From Eretmocerus hayati (lineage: Eukaryota > Arthropoda > Insecta > Hymenoptera > Aphelinidae): a stretch of 64,000 nucleotides of DNA. This document shows, piece by piece, positions 12,125 to 21,646 of this stretch. Positions within the stretch are counted from its first letter, which is position 1, and the number at the start of each line of letters is the position of its first letter. A program made the translations under genes and the position numbers. The notes below the pieces were generated by a model, which was not told where the DNA came from, made no database searches, and saw nothing but the letters and a program-made list of their open reading frames with translations. The stretch is taken from contig CM056742.1 in assembly GCA_029851415.1 (NCBI GenBank), positions 77,180,748 to 77,244,747 on the forward strand, given 5' to 3'.

Positions 12125-12831
12125 ATTTATTGGAGTCGAATCTCATTCATGAAGATTGATGGAGATAAATTAAAAAAAAGAAAACGAAACAATTTTCAGA
12201 TCAGACCATCGGATCGTGTACTGAAAGTTCCCGTGAGTTTACGGCATGACTTTACTGTATTGAGTTGATATCCCAATTTCATATCCATGAGAACAAAATT
12301 AAAGGAATTTAATCATAATGAATATATCATATATACTTATATTTTACCATTGCTTTACTTGTCTGATTCTTATTCGCTAATTCTGCCCAAATGGGTATTT
12401 GTACCAGAATTTGATATGTATACCCCTATAGGGGGGTTTTGGGATAGGAAGGGATAATACGGCTCCTTTACCTTCGCCGTATCCGTGAAGTCCATCCATA
12501 GAAAAGGTTCGCCTCCAATAGATGTAATATATATATTTCGCAAAATATATATAGCACACGTATTGATGACTCGTGACTCCCCCGTAAGGATTTGGAACAT
12601 AGGATTACAGGAATGCGATAAGGATAGGAGATTGATTCTACCGGTGTTTTCTGAATTCTTTTCTTGCACTTTTCAAGACATAATCGAACTATCAAATAAG
12701 AACTGTTGAAGTGAAATTAGCAACTAAATTGAACAAACTAATTGATCCCTTTTGAATTTACGGAACTTGACATTAATTGATTTTTCTGAAAGTAACTCAA
12801 ACACAAAAAAAAATCTGATTGACCTTGAAAA
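12125..12831 (-). other. Non-coding 3' region of the Gypsy element
   Basis: AT-rich. Overlapping short frames around 12370-12709 have no recognisable motif and the two strands mirror each other. No gene is called. Confidence 0.4.
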
Positions 12832-13125
12832 TTAATTTTTACTTATGTGAGGGTTTCCTAAGTTAAACATGATTCGGTTATGGCTTTCCATCAACGCAAG
12901 GTGTTCGCTGCGCAGCCGGTTCAGGTCTTCTTGAAGCTTGTCACGCTCCGCCGTGCGCTCGATACACCTCTCCTCCCATGCCGCAGCTTCAGCTCGTGCC
13001 TCTCTCAGTTCCTCAATGAGACCTACCTTGTCCTTGACTTGGACATATTGCGCGTGTAACGCGTGCTTCTTCATTTTTCTGGCTCGATTTTTCTCCCAGT
13101 TCTTACCCCGTCCCTGATTCTCCAT
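12832..13125 (-). CDS. Accessory coiled-coil protein C of the Gypsy element (97 aa)
   Basis: This is the third and last small ORF between integrase and the 3' LTR. The N-terminal third is strongly basic (KNWEKNRARKMKK). Residues about 35-85 form a charged, heptad-like helix (EELREAREA-type pattern, ERDKLQEDLNRLRSEH). There is no signal peptide or membrane segment, so it is not an envelope protein. It overlaps the previous ORF by about 23 nt in another frame. The function is unknown. Its basic and coiled-coil character suggests RNA binding or oligomerisation. I do not recognise a family. Confidence 0.5.
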   Translation of the reverse strand: MENQGRGKNWEKNRARKMKKHALHAQYVQVKDKVGLIEELREARAEAAAWEERCIERTAERDKLQEDLNRLRSEHLALMESHNRIMFNLGNPHISKN

Positions 13126-13456
13126 CGTCTAACCTAAGGTTTTCAAAGCATTCCCAAGGGATATTATTTTGAATAACCAAACAATCATCCTCTTGATGTA
13201 TTTGTGATGGGTAATTTCGACTTGAAGGTGGAGTATTTGTTGACTGAGGTTGACCGTGGCCCGTAATTTTAGGTTCGGAAGGACTCCCGTTGTCGGAACT
13301 CGAAAGGAACTTTGATTGAATATGAGCGCTTGGAAACTGGACGTCTAAAGTTTTTTGGATCTTGTCAATTTGAATGCGCAATCTCTTTATTTTTCGGTTC
13401 AACCGTTGCCTGGCGCGTCTTGACTTGGATACTGGCATATTGAAACTGTAATCCAA
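13103..13456 (-). CDS. Accessory basic/Ser-Pro-rich protein B of the Gypsy element (117 aa)
   Basis: The start is a short basic helix (SKSRRARQRLNRKIKRLRIQ, residues about 10-30) with leucine/isoleucine spacing that could be a coiled coil or a nuclear-localisation segment. A Ser/Pro/Gln-rich linker follows (about 60-90), then an acidic tail (LRLDDGESG). No known domain is visible. The 3' end overlaps the start of the 97-aa ORF, a compact arrangement like that of retroviral accessory genes. How the downstream ORFs would be expressed, by splicing or reinitiation, cannot be seen. Confidence 0.5.
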   Translation of the reverse strand: MDYSFNMPVSKSRRARQRLNRKIKRLRIQIDKIQKTLDVQFPSAHIQSKFLSSSDNGSPSEPKITGHGQPQSTNTPPSSRNYPSQIHQEDDCLVIQNNIPWECFENLRLDDGESGTG

Positions 13457-13642
13457 AGATTATAAGTAAATGGAAAATTCTTAAAATGTAAGATGGTTTC
13501 GGATGAAGTGCAATCATAAACTCATAATCTTATTCCTCTTTCCGCATTTATTTTTTTTTTTACTATAACTATATTCTAAATTAATAAAGATTTGAATTTA
13601 CAACTAATAAAAAAAATTACGGTTATCTAACAATCTATATTT

Positions 13643-13984
13643 TTAACGTCGATTTCCTCCATTCTGACGGCGACGCAAAATTCGCACTTCGGTTTCTAGC
13701 CGATCTCTCTCTTTCCAGAGCCATTTCAACGCCTTCTCGAGTCTATACATTCGCGCGTACATGCCGTCGATCTCTTGGAGTCTGAATTTTTTCCGTGTTT
13801 CCAAACGGGTGATCCTCTGGAGATTATCTTTCGATAAGTTCCAATTTACCCGATTCCGGAATTCTATTTTTTTGAACTCGTCCCGGGTCGAGTGATATCT
13901 ATCAGGTTCGAGGAATCGATCTTCCAATTCCTCCCATTTTTCTCCCTGATTAGACGGGTGTTTGGATTCTCTACGTGGTGCCAT
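13643..13984 (-). CDS. Accessory coiled-coil protein A of the Gypsy element (113 aa)
   Basis: First of three small ORFs after pol, starting 40 nt beyond the pol stop. The protein is highly charged. Residues about 55-105 form a long amphipathic helix ending in an Arg-rich tail (EVRILRRRQNGGNRR). There are no cysteines, signal peptide or transmembrane stretch. The position is where errantivirus-like elements carry env, but nothing here resembles a fusion protein. The three ORFs share basic plus coiled-coil composition and may be divergent duplicates. The function is unknown. Confidence 0.55.
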   Translation of the reverse strand: MAPRRESKHPSNQGEKWEELEDRFLEPDRYHSTRDEFKKIEFRNRVNWNLSKDNLQRITRLETRKKFRLQEIDGMYARMYRLEKALKWLWKERDRLETEVRILRRRQNGGNRR

Positions 13985-16384
13985 CTCGAAATTTCTATAA
14001 CAAACAAAAATAACAAAAACTATTCATGAGACTTCGCGCCGATAATACGGTCGCAAGGAAGAAAAATGAAATTGTCCACGGTAAGTACCGGTAGATTCAT
14101 CGGTTAAATGACACGTGGATGGCTCAATTACTTTTGAAATTACGTATGGGCCTTCGTAGATGGACAAGAATTTTGATATTATACCTTTACTAGCATCCGA
14201 TGCGTTACATGCACGAACTAAGACTTCTTGTCCTAATTTATATGATGTAATAGTTTTAGACGCGTTATGAAGGTCAGCTCGCTTCGATCCTATTTTTGTT
14301 AGATTCTCAGCGGCCAATACCAAAAGTTCTTCACGGGTGGCTGAATTTCTCTCCGGTCGTATCAAATATTGATTCCATACGCGGGTTGGAAGTTTACCTA
14401 AATGCAATTGCATCGGTGTGCTTTGAATGGATTCGTGGTACACCTCATTCATGATCGTCTGAATAATAGGTACCCATCGAGCCCAAGACTTGTGTTGTTT
14501 TTCTGCTAAGGTGCGGAAAAATTGCCCAAGTTCTTTCATTACACGTTCTACCACGTTCGACTGCGCATGTCTGACCGAACTAAAAATAGCTTGAATTCCT
14601 TCTTCTTCCAATCGTTTCAGCCAATTGGAAGAAGTGAATTGGGTCCCGTGATCCATTTGTATCCTTTTTGGTTTCCCGTGTACCGGAATATAGTCCTGGA
14701 ATATTTTGCGGTTGATTGTTCGCGTATCCTCCTTCTTGATAGGGTATAACACGACATATTTCGTAAAAACATCTAATACTACGAAAATGTATTTGACTCC
14801 TCCGGTGGATATGGGTAAAGGACCAAAAAGAATCAACTGATACCAAATCACGCGGACCGTCCGGTATTATGGGGCAAGTCTCGACATGATTTCCGACGGT
14901 ATACGTCTTATTCCGTTGACAAGAGTCGCAAGGTCGAAGCCAAATCGTCGCGAAATGTTTCAAATTCGGATAATAGAACTCTTCTTCTATCATCTTTGCA
15001 CATTTTACTGCACCGATATGGGCATACATTTCGTGAATATCTAAAACAAGATCGCGAGCTAAGATTTTTGGTAATACGATTTTCTTATCACCTTTGATTA
15101 GAATATTTTTGAATATGTCGTAATCGCGGACAATCTCTTTCTTTTCCAATCGATCAATAATCTTGGCAAGTCTTTCATCTGATCTTTGTTCATTCGCAAT
15201 ATTTTTAATACGGCGCATGATGTTACTGTCAGGTTTCTTTGCCAAAATTAAACTTATCATCAACTCGTTTTCGTCACGTTCGTCTATTGGGTGGTCAATT
15301 CTACTAAGAGTGTCTGCTAGGACGTTATCTTTTCCCGGGATGTACCCTATAGATAGATCTATATCCTGAATAGCCAACGACCAACGAGTTAGGCGAGCGT
15401 TCAAGAAACGACATGTCATTAAATATTTTAGGGCTTTGTGATCAGTCATAATTTGGACTTTTGTTCCATAAATAAATGATCTGAATTTCTCTAGCGCCCA
15501 AACAATAGCTAAAAGTTCAGCTTCTGAAGTAAAATAGTTCCGTTCAGGCCCACGGAGAGCGCGACTAGCCATAGATACGACACGTAATTCGCCTTCATGC
15601 TCTTGGTATAAAATGGCACCAATGCTACTCGCGCTTGCATCTGTATGCAAAATATAACCGCGTTCCCTTTTTGGATGTAGCAAGAATAAATCGTGTGTAA
15701 ACAGCTCTTTTACTCGGTCAAAATATCTTTGATGGGTTTCATTCCAATGCCACTTAACTCCTGTTCTCAGTAGTTCTAATAATGGTGACATTTCTTCGGC
15801 GAGCTTGTTGGTAAATTTCGCGCAAAATTGGACTAGGCCTAAGAAACCTCTTAATCGTTTCACATTTTTAGGTGGTGGAAATTTCTTGATGCAATCTAAT
15901 TTTTCTGGGTCGGGCTGAAGGCCTTGAGTACTAAGAATATGACCCAGAAATTTAACTTCTTCTTTACACAAATTAGCTTTTTCAAAACTCAAAGTTATTC
16001 CTTCCTCTATGACCGCTTCAAGTAACATGTCTATGTGTTCAAGATGTTGATCAAAATCCTTGGAAATAACTAACCAGTCATCAACGAAATCTTTCACAAA
16101 TTCGGCAAATTTTTGTAGAAGGGAATACGAGGCACGTTTAAGAGCTGCCCCACTTATTTTCCAGCCAAATGGCGTTACCGTAAATTGGAAGGTCGAACCC
16201 CTGAACTTAAATGCGGTAAACTTCCGGCATGCCTTAGCAAGCCGGACCTGCCAGAAAGAACTTACTAAGTCGAAACTAGACATTATACCAATCTCCGGAC
16301 ACGATCTAAAAAATTCATCGATATCTTCCGACCCGTCATGATCCATTTCGCATCGCGAATTCGGTTCGCGAGCGTCTAAACATA

Positions 16385-17307
16385 CACTACCGGTCAAAAG
16401 TCTGAGGACACCTGGGAATCAGACTGATGATTTTCGGAGTTGGATATCTCAGAACCTGTTGGTCGTAGAGAGCTCTGCGTGGTTGCATTTCGTAGCTCAT
16501 ATCGAGCACTTTCAAATCTCTTTTCAGTATTTTTCGTCCCGCGTATTATACCGGAGACACACGAGTCAGAAGAATGCCTTTTTTCGCAATTTTTCAGGCT
16601 AGGTACGAACGCCCGCCGATTTTGGAGAGATTGTTGGATCGCTACGAAACTTATGACATCTTCAAGCCCATGAAAAAACCTTTAAAATCCGTTTTTGAAC
16701 GTCTCCCAAAGTGGTTCTGGTTCCGAGATATGACTGATTTTGCTAAGGGTGTTTGTATCTCAAAAAATCACACGGTAATCCAAAAATGACGAGAAACAGC
16801 CCGTTTTGAGGCATCTGACCCTCATTTCTGCAAGAGTTTGACTCAACATCGAAATTGCCAAAGGAAATCAAAACTACCGACCTTGAACTGGGCTGTTTCT
16901 CATCATTTTTGGATTATCGTGTGATTTTTTGAGAGACAAACACCCTCAGCGAAATCAGTCAGATCTCGAGTCCAAAACCACTTTGGGAGAAGTTCAAAAA
17001 CGGATTTTGAAGGTTTTTTCATGGGCTTGAAGATGTCATAGGTTTCATAGCGATCCAACAATCTCTCCAAAATTGGCGGGCGTTCGTACCTTGCCTGAAA
17101 AATTGCAAAAAAATCCATCTTTCTAACTCGTGTGTCTCTGGTATAATACGCGGGACGGAAAATACAGAAAATAGATTTGAAAGTACTCGATACGAGCTAC
17201 AAAATGCGACCACGCAGACCTCTCTACGACCAATAGGTTCTGAGATATCCAACTCTGAAAATCATCAGTTTGATTCCCAGGTGTCCTCAGACTTTTGACC
17301 GGTAGTG
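16385..17307. mobile_element. Tc1/mariner-like foldback element (923 bp) in Gypsy RT
   Basis: The tips are CACTACCGGTCAAAAGTCTG and its complement. The arms stay complementary almost to the centre near 16850, so mirrored ORFs appear on both strands (16440-16673 and 17019-17252). TA flanks both ends (16383-16384 and 17308-17309). The tip matches the general Tc1/mariner pattern (TA target, ACCGGTCAAAAG). No transposase is encoded. It is a non-autonomous palindromic element. Confidence 0.85.
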
Positions 17308-18378
17308 TAAGCGAATCTCACCATTCCGTTTCACAATGGCTACTAACGGGTTAATATATTCGCTTTCCCCGCGCTCTATAACTTCCAAATTCCACATACG
17401 TTGAATTTCATTGCTAACTTCATCTCTTAAAGCAATTGGAATGGGATATGTTTTCGCGTTATATGGGTCTAAGTTTTTCATTCTTATCATATATTCGAAT
17501 TCTTGAAACTGGCCCGGTTTGGTGCTAAATGCTCTACGACGTTTTTTTAATACCGCACTCATTCGTTCTTTATCGTGGCTCGATCTATTCATGGTATTCA
17601 CTTTCTTAAATATTTCTTCATCAGTAGGATTTTCGTGTTCAACCTTTTGAGTTTTATCTAATTTCATTTCGAATTCAGATTCTTGAATTGATTGAATTTC
17701 CAAATATGCTTGCGAACAGGTTTGCCTCATATTTTGGAAATCAATTGAATCCATCTGGTGATAATCATAGGTGATGTTAATGATTCGATTGTTAATATTG
17801 CAAACAAATTCTTTCTTTCGAAATGAAAGTTTTGCATCTAGTTGGATTAACGTCCCTACTCCGAAAATACATTCATGGATTAGCTTTGGAATTACTAAAA
17901 AGTCAATATCGACGTGAGTTCCCCCAATTCCTACTCTAGCTCGGAATTGACGTTTTATTCGCATCGATTTTTCTCCAGTAAATCCGCTTGCATGTAACCC
18001 AGTAACCGGAAAAGTAGGAAACGATTTCCAAAATTCAAGATTCCTCTCATACACATCTTCAGCAACGCAGGTAATTTTACTCCCAGAGTCCAAAAGAACT
18101 CTTACTTCAATTCCTTCTATAATGATTTTAATTTCTGGACATTTCACTTTGTCCTCCACGATTTCGTGTTGCGCATATAGCGATTCATCCAATAATTCCT
18201 GCCGAGAATAAACTGAATTCACTTGTTGACTCGAAACTGAGTTTTTCATTTGATCATCTGATCGCAGGGATGCGGTTATCCCCTTTGAACTACTCCCTCT
18301 AGGCTCAATAGATTCGATGTTCTCAGATACCGTCTGAAAATCCGCGTCCATCTCGCATGCTTGGCTTATTTCATAATT

Positions 18379-18666
18379 CACCGACAATTCGTTGTTTACG
18401 CAGTCTGTATGAACCGAATTCAAATTCACCGACAATTCGCTTTCAGCGCAGTCCGTATGAAAGGAACTCGACTTCACCGACAATTCGTTTTTAACGCAGT
18501 CTGTATGAACCGGACTCGACTTCACCGACAATTCGCTTTCAGTGCAGTCTGTATGAAATGAATTCAAATTCACCGACAATTCGTTTGTTACGCAGTCTGT
18601 ATGAACTGAACTCAAATTCACCGACAATTCGCTTCCAGCGCAGTCTGTATGAATTGAATCCGAAAT
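18379..18666 (-). repeat. 48-bp tandem repeat coding a 16-residue unit in Pol
   Basis: CACCGACAATTCG recurs at 18379, 18427, 18475, 18523, 18571 and 18619, exactly 48 bp apart. Each unit codes a version of VHTDC...ELSVNLNS. Units alternate between two variants (ESELSV and NNELSV), pointing to a two-unit higher-order duplication. The repeat lies between the Pol N-terminus and the protease. Confidence 0.9.
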
Positions 18667-18986
18667 AGCCTCACATATAAGTATTTCTTCAGGTTCACTC
18701 TGGACCTGATTACTAACCGAATCAATTTCCCGGGTTTTATTAGCAAAGGTGGGCCTATCGATCTGCCCCTCGAGACAATCAAAAGATTTCTCAATTTCAA
18801 CAACCCGTTCCAACGATCTATGCTCGGCGACCGGAGCGTATTTCTTTTTCTTATGTGATCTTCGTTTATGACTTTTACCCATACGCAGTGTGCGCGTCGT
18901 TACAATTGGTGTGTATGCGTTTCGATTCTCAACCAAAACATTCTGTGAATCTGTGTGATTTGTTTGTATGGGGGTAATTGCAACGA

Positions 18987-20834
18987 CTAATCGTTTTCCG
19001 ATTTATCGCTGCCCTCGCATTCATTTTCCGAAAGATGTATCTCATTTACGGATCGCTTATTATCCGAAAACCGCGAATTATTTTTCGTATTCGCGTTATC
19101 CGCGCCTCGCGCCGCGTTATTTCGTGCATTGCTATCCCGTTGAGCGTTTGCCCGATCATTAGCCGTTGGCCGTTGCGCTATCCGCGATGGTATCTGCCTA
19201 TCCGCGGATGTTGCGCGTTCGCGATCGGTGGAACGCGTTTCGGAATCGTTACGATGCCGCGATGGGTCTGGTGTCGGGGCACGCGGTGGTTGTGTGCGCG
19301 TGTTGTTATCGTTATTATTACGATAATGTTCATTTGTTTTTCTTTGATTATAATCCGACAGTCGACTCTGGCGATTATAAGATTGATCCTTAAAATTTAC
19401 ATACTTTGTATTTGGCTTTACTGAGTTTAATTGTCCAGCCAATTCAAAAGTATCTAATAGTTTCACCAGTTCATCAATATTCTGAATATCACGCAATAAA
19501 ATAGATTGCTGGATAGTTTCATCAAAGTGCCTAGCAAATCTACGTACAATAAAATTCTCATTAGGAGCGTCATCCAATTGTCTGACTTGATTGTATAATC
19601 TCATTACATATTCACTGCGCGAGAAATCATTTTCTGCTTTGTAATAACCGTAATCAAGATTTTGACGAATTTTATCTTGCGCGATGGAATTCCAATAACG
19701 CTGTAAGAATTTCGCTTTGAAGTCGTCGAATGAAAGGATCAGTGGTTCAACATAAATCCACCATTCATATGCCGCACCTTTAAAAGCTTGATTCAACGCA
19801 AATTTCAACGTTTGAATATCATCATCTACTACGGACAAATATCTAGTCAAATCTGCTAAAAATTGTCTAGGTTTGTCCGCTGGAGCGGCTGAGAATGTCG
19901 GTAAATCGAATTTCAAACGCGGTGAAAAAAGTGTTCGAGCGCCTGGTGCTACCTGTGCCCGTCGCAATGTATTGTGTATACGTGTGTGTTCTTGTTGTAC
20001 TTGCTCACGGAATGTATTTTGCTGTTCACGAATATTATTAATTTGTTCGTAGCATTTTTCGTTTGCACTGGTTAAACCCGACGTGCATTGCTCTAATTTG
20101 GATGTAGTCTCTTGTAAAGAAGACAAATTTTCTGATAAAAATACGATATCCCGTTCGTTTGTAGCAACTCGATTTCTAACATCACGTAGTTCTTCATTCC
20201 ATCGTTCGTTTAATCTCAAAATCCGATCGTATTCGTTATTCAAATGATCGACAGAATTTTTCAAAAGACTGGTGCGTTTTTCCAATTTACCAAAAATATC
20301 ACGTACTTCCTTCGAAGCTACTTGACAACGTCGGTCGTCACGTATCCCGCCGGCTTCCGATCGAGTCGATAAAAATTCATTATCCGATACACCGTCCAAA
20401 TCATCTGATAAATTTCCGTGATCGATATCATCCGTTGCACGGGTTTTATTTTTCGACGATTTTGTAATCTTCGCACCCGCGGCGCCAGCTAATTCATTAT
20501 TCGATGTAATACTCCGTGTAGACACCGAACGTGTGATAGGTGGCATCCGCTCTTGTGTGTTTTTCACTGTCTTGTCTTTATGCTTATTCGTCTGTTTATT
20601 CAATGTACCAGTGTTAGTATTTTTAGGTAATACCGGTGGATCATCTGGTCGCACGAATTGATTTTCCTCTACTACTTCCCCTTGCCGTTGCTCATTTGTC
20701 GCCCGCGCATTTGATTCTATATCATTTGATATATCCTCCGATTGCTCGATATCCAGTAATAACTCATCAGCATTTGCGCGCGATGATATACTTGCATTGC
20801 TGCCTTTACGCGTGGGCGTCCGTTTGAGGCCCAT
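18987..20834 (-). CDS. gag: Ty3/Gypsy Gag polyprotein (615 aa)
   Basis: Structural protein of the Gypsy particle. The first 160 residues are charged and low-complexity. Residues about 170-300 are predicted coiled coil (repeated NERDI, LSSLQETTSKLEQ patterns). A retrotransposon Gag capsid core spans about 320-480 (AAYEWWIYVEPLILSFDDFKAKFLQRYW, here only named by its WW and F..F..RYW motifs). The C-terminus is rich in Arg, Asn, Asp and Ser. No CCHC zinc knuckle is visible, so the basic tail may bind RNA instead. The frame is intact. The start is the first AUG after an 812-bp leader. Pol follows in the -1 frame after a short overlap. Confidence 0.85.
   Translation of the reverse strand: MGLKRTPTRKGSNASISSRANADELLLDIEQSEDISNDIESNARATNEQRQGEVVEENQFVRPDDPPVLPKNTNTGTLNKQTNKHKDKTVKNTQERMPPITRSVSTRSITSNNELAGAAGAKITKSSKNKTRATDDIDHGNLSDDLDGVSDNEFLSTRSEAGGIRDDRRCQVASKEVRDIFGKLEKRTSLLKNSVDHLNNEYDRILRLNERWNEELRDVRNRVATNERDIVFLSENLSSLQETTSKLEQCTSGLTSANEKCYEQINNIREQQNTFREQVQQEHTRIHNTLRRAQVAPGARTLFSPRLKFDLPTFSAAPADKPRQFLADLTRYLSVVDDDIQTLKFALNQAFKGAAYEWWIYVEPLILSFDDFKAKFLQRYWNSIAQDKIRQNLDYGYYKAENDFSRSEYVMRLYNQVRQLDDAPNENFIVRRFARHFDETIQQSILLRDIQNIDELVKLLDTFELAGQLNSVKPNTKYVNFKDQSYNRQSRLSDYNQRKTNEHYRNNNDNNTRTQPPRAPTPDPSRHRNDSETRSTDRERATSADRQIPSRIAQRPTANDRANAQRDSNARNNAARGADNANTKNNSRFSDNKRSVNEIHLSENECEGSDKSEND
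18993..18999 (-). promoter_or_regulatory. Candidate -1 frameshift site between gag and pol
   Basis: The heptamer GGAAAAC lies in the 15-nt overlap between the pol-frame TAA (19005-19003) and the gag TAG (18989-18987). Pol is in the -1 frame and has no AUG, so the shift must happen in this short overlap. GGAAAAC is the only slippery-like sequence there, although it is not a perfect X XXY YYZ heptamer. Confidence 0.5.
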
Positions 20835-21646
20835 CGTGAATACGTGAAGCTATATAGATACGTATATATCCCGAGCGCGACGTATAATTCAGTACAGTAC
20901 CGTATTACCGTATATATGTCCTATATATACAGCCGAAGGATGAGAGAAACCGAAAGAATATCCGATAGCCCGAGAGAGTATATATATGCTATATATATCA
21001 CATCTACGAACGCGAGAATCCAGAGAATGCAAGATAATGCAGTATACCTAGCGTTCACTATATACGCGGCAACGAATAAGAGAAAGACAGACTGCCCGAT
21101 ATCACACTATAGTGTATATGTGCTATATATGTGCGCTCAAAGTCGATGTACTCATTTTCGAAATATGAGCTGATCGCAATATTTTTGTTTGCGGCTTATA
21201 CAGATGAGCCCGTTGTCGAGATACATGCGTGACTTTCCTCATTCATATATCCAGTAGGTACACTGTTTCTACGAAAGAGCTTATGCACAGCTTTCCGAGA
21301 AGTAAACAAACACGATGTATCTCGGCACTGTCTCTACACGTTGACAAAATTGATTCTATTGCTCGAACTTTCGAAATGCAGAGTCAATGTACTTCGACTG
21401 TTCGAACTTTAAAAGTATAATTTTGAGTCTACTATGTTACAGATAGACGCTTGCGATTTTCATATCGCACTAACTTATGTATGCTAATGACGAACTTTTC
21501 ATGGGAAATTCCCCTTTTTTGAATGATTTTTCGATCAAAATCGATTGATTTTCCTGCAGATTTTCCTACAAATTTTTGCCCTTGATGAGAGCTGATTTTA
21601 TTATAGGTCCGTGTCAGGGTTAACGTACCACCAGCTGGGTACCATT
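20835..21646 (-). other. Gypsy 5' leader
   Basis: This 812-bp untranslated leader lies between the 5' LTR and the gag AUG. It is rich in TATA/ATATAT words (20860-21140) that can form local palindromes. Short ORFs in it have no recognisable motif. Confidence 0.5.

Larger units (their letters stand above)
14024..19002 (-). pseudogene. pol: Ty3/Gypsy Pol: protease, RT, RNase H, integrase; two disruptions
   Basis: Pol is open from 19002, just after an in-frame TAA, with no AUG at its start. In order: a basic N-terminus, a 16-residue tandem repeat (about 18666-18379), aspartic protease (LLDSGSK near 18090), the start of RT, a 923-bp foldback insertion (16385-17307), the rest of RT with FVDDW near 16080, RNase H (HTDAS near 15645), the integrase HHCC finger (H..H..C..C, 15050-14910) and the DDE core (D near 14845, D in MDHGTQF near 14652, E near 14545). 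The reading frame is continuous across the foldback if it and one TA are ignored. A single-base slip near 14840 breaks the integrase core at its first aspartate. The element is young but no longer autonomous. Confidence 0.88.

Noticed and set aside
12370..12709. Possible envelope gene of the Gypsy element
   Set aside because: Only short overlapping frames on both strands, with no signal peptide, furin site or membrane anchor.
18987..19424. Plus-strand ORF of 148 codons opposite gag
   Set aside because: Shadow of the gag C-terminal region. Hydrophobic composition follows from the Arg/Asn-rich codons on the other strand.
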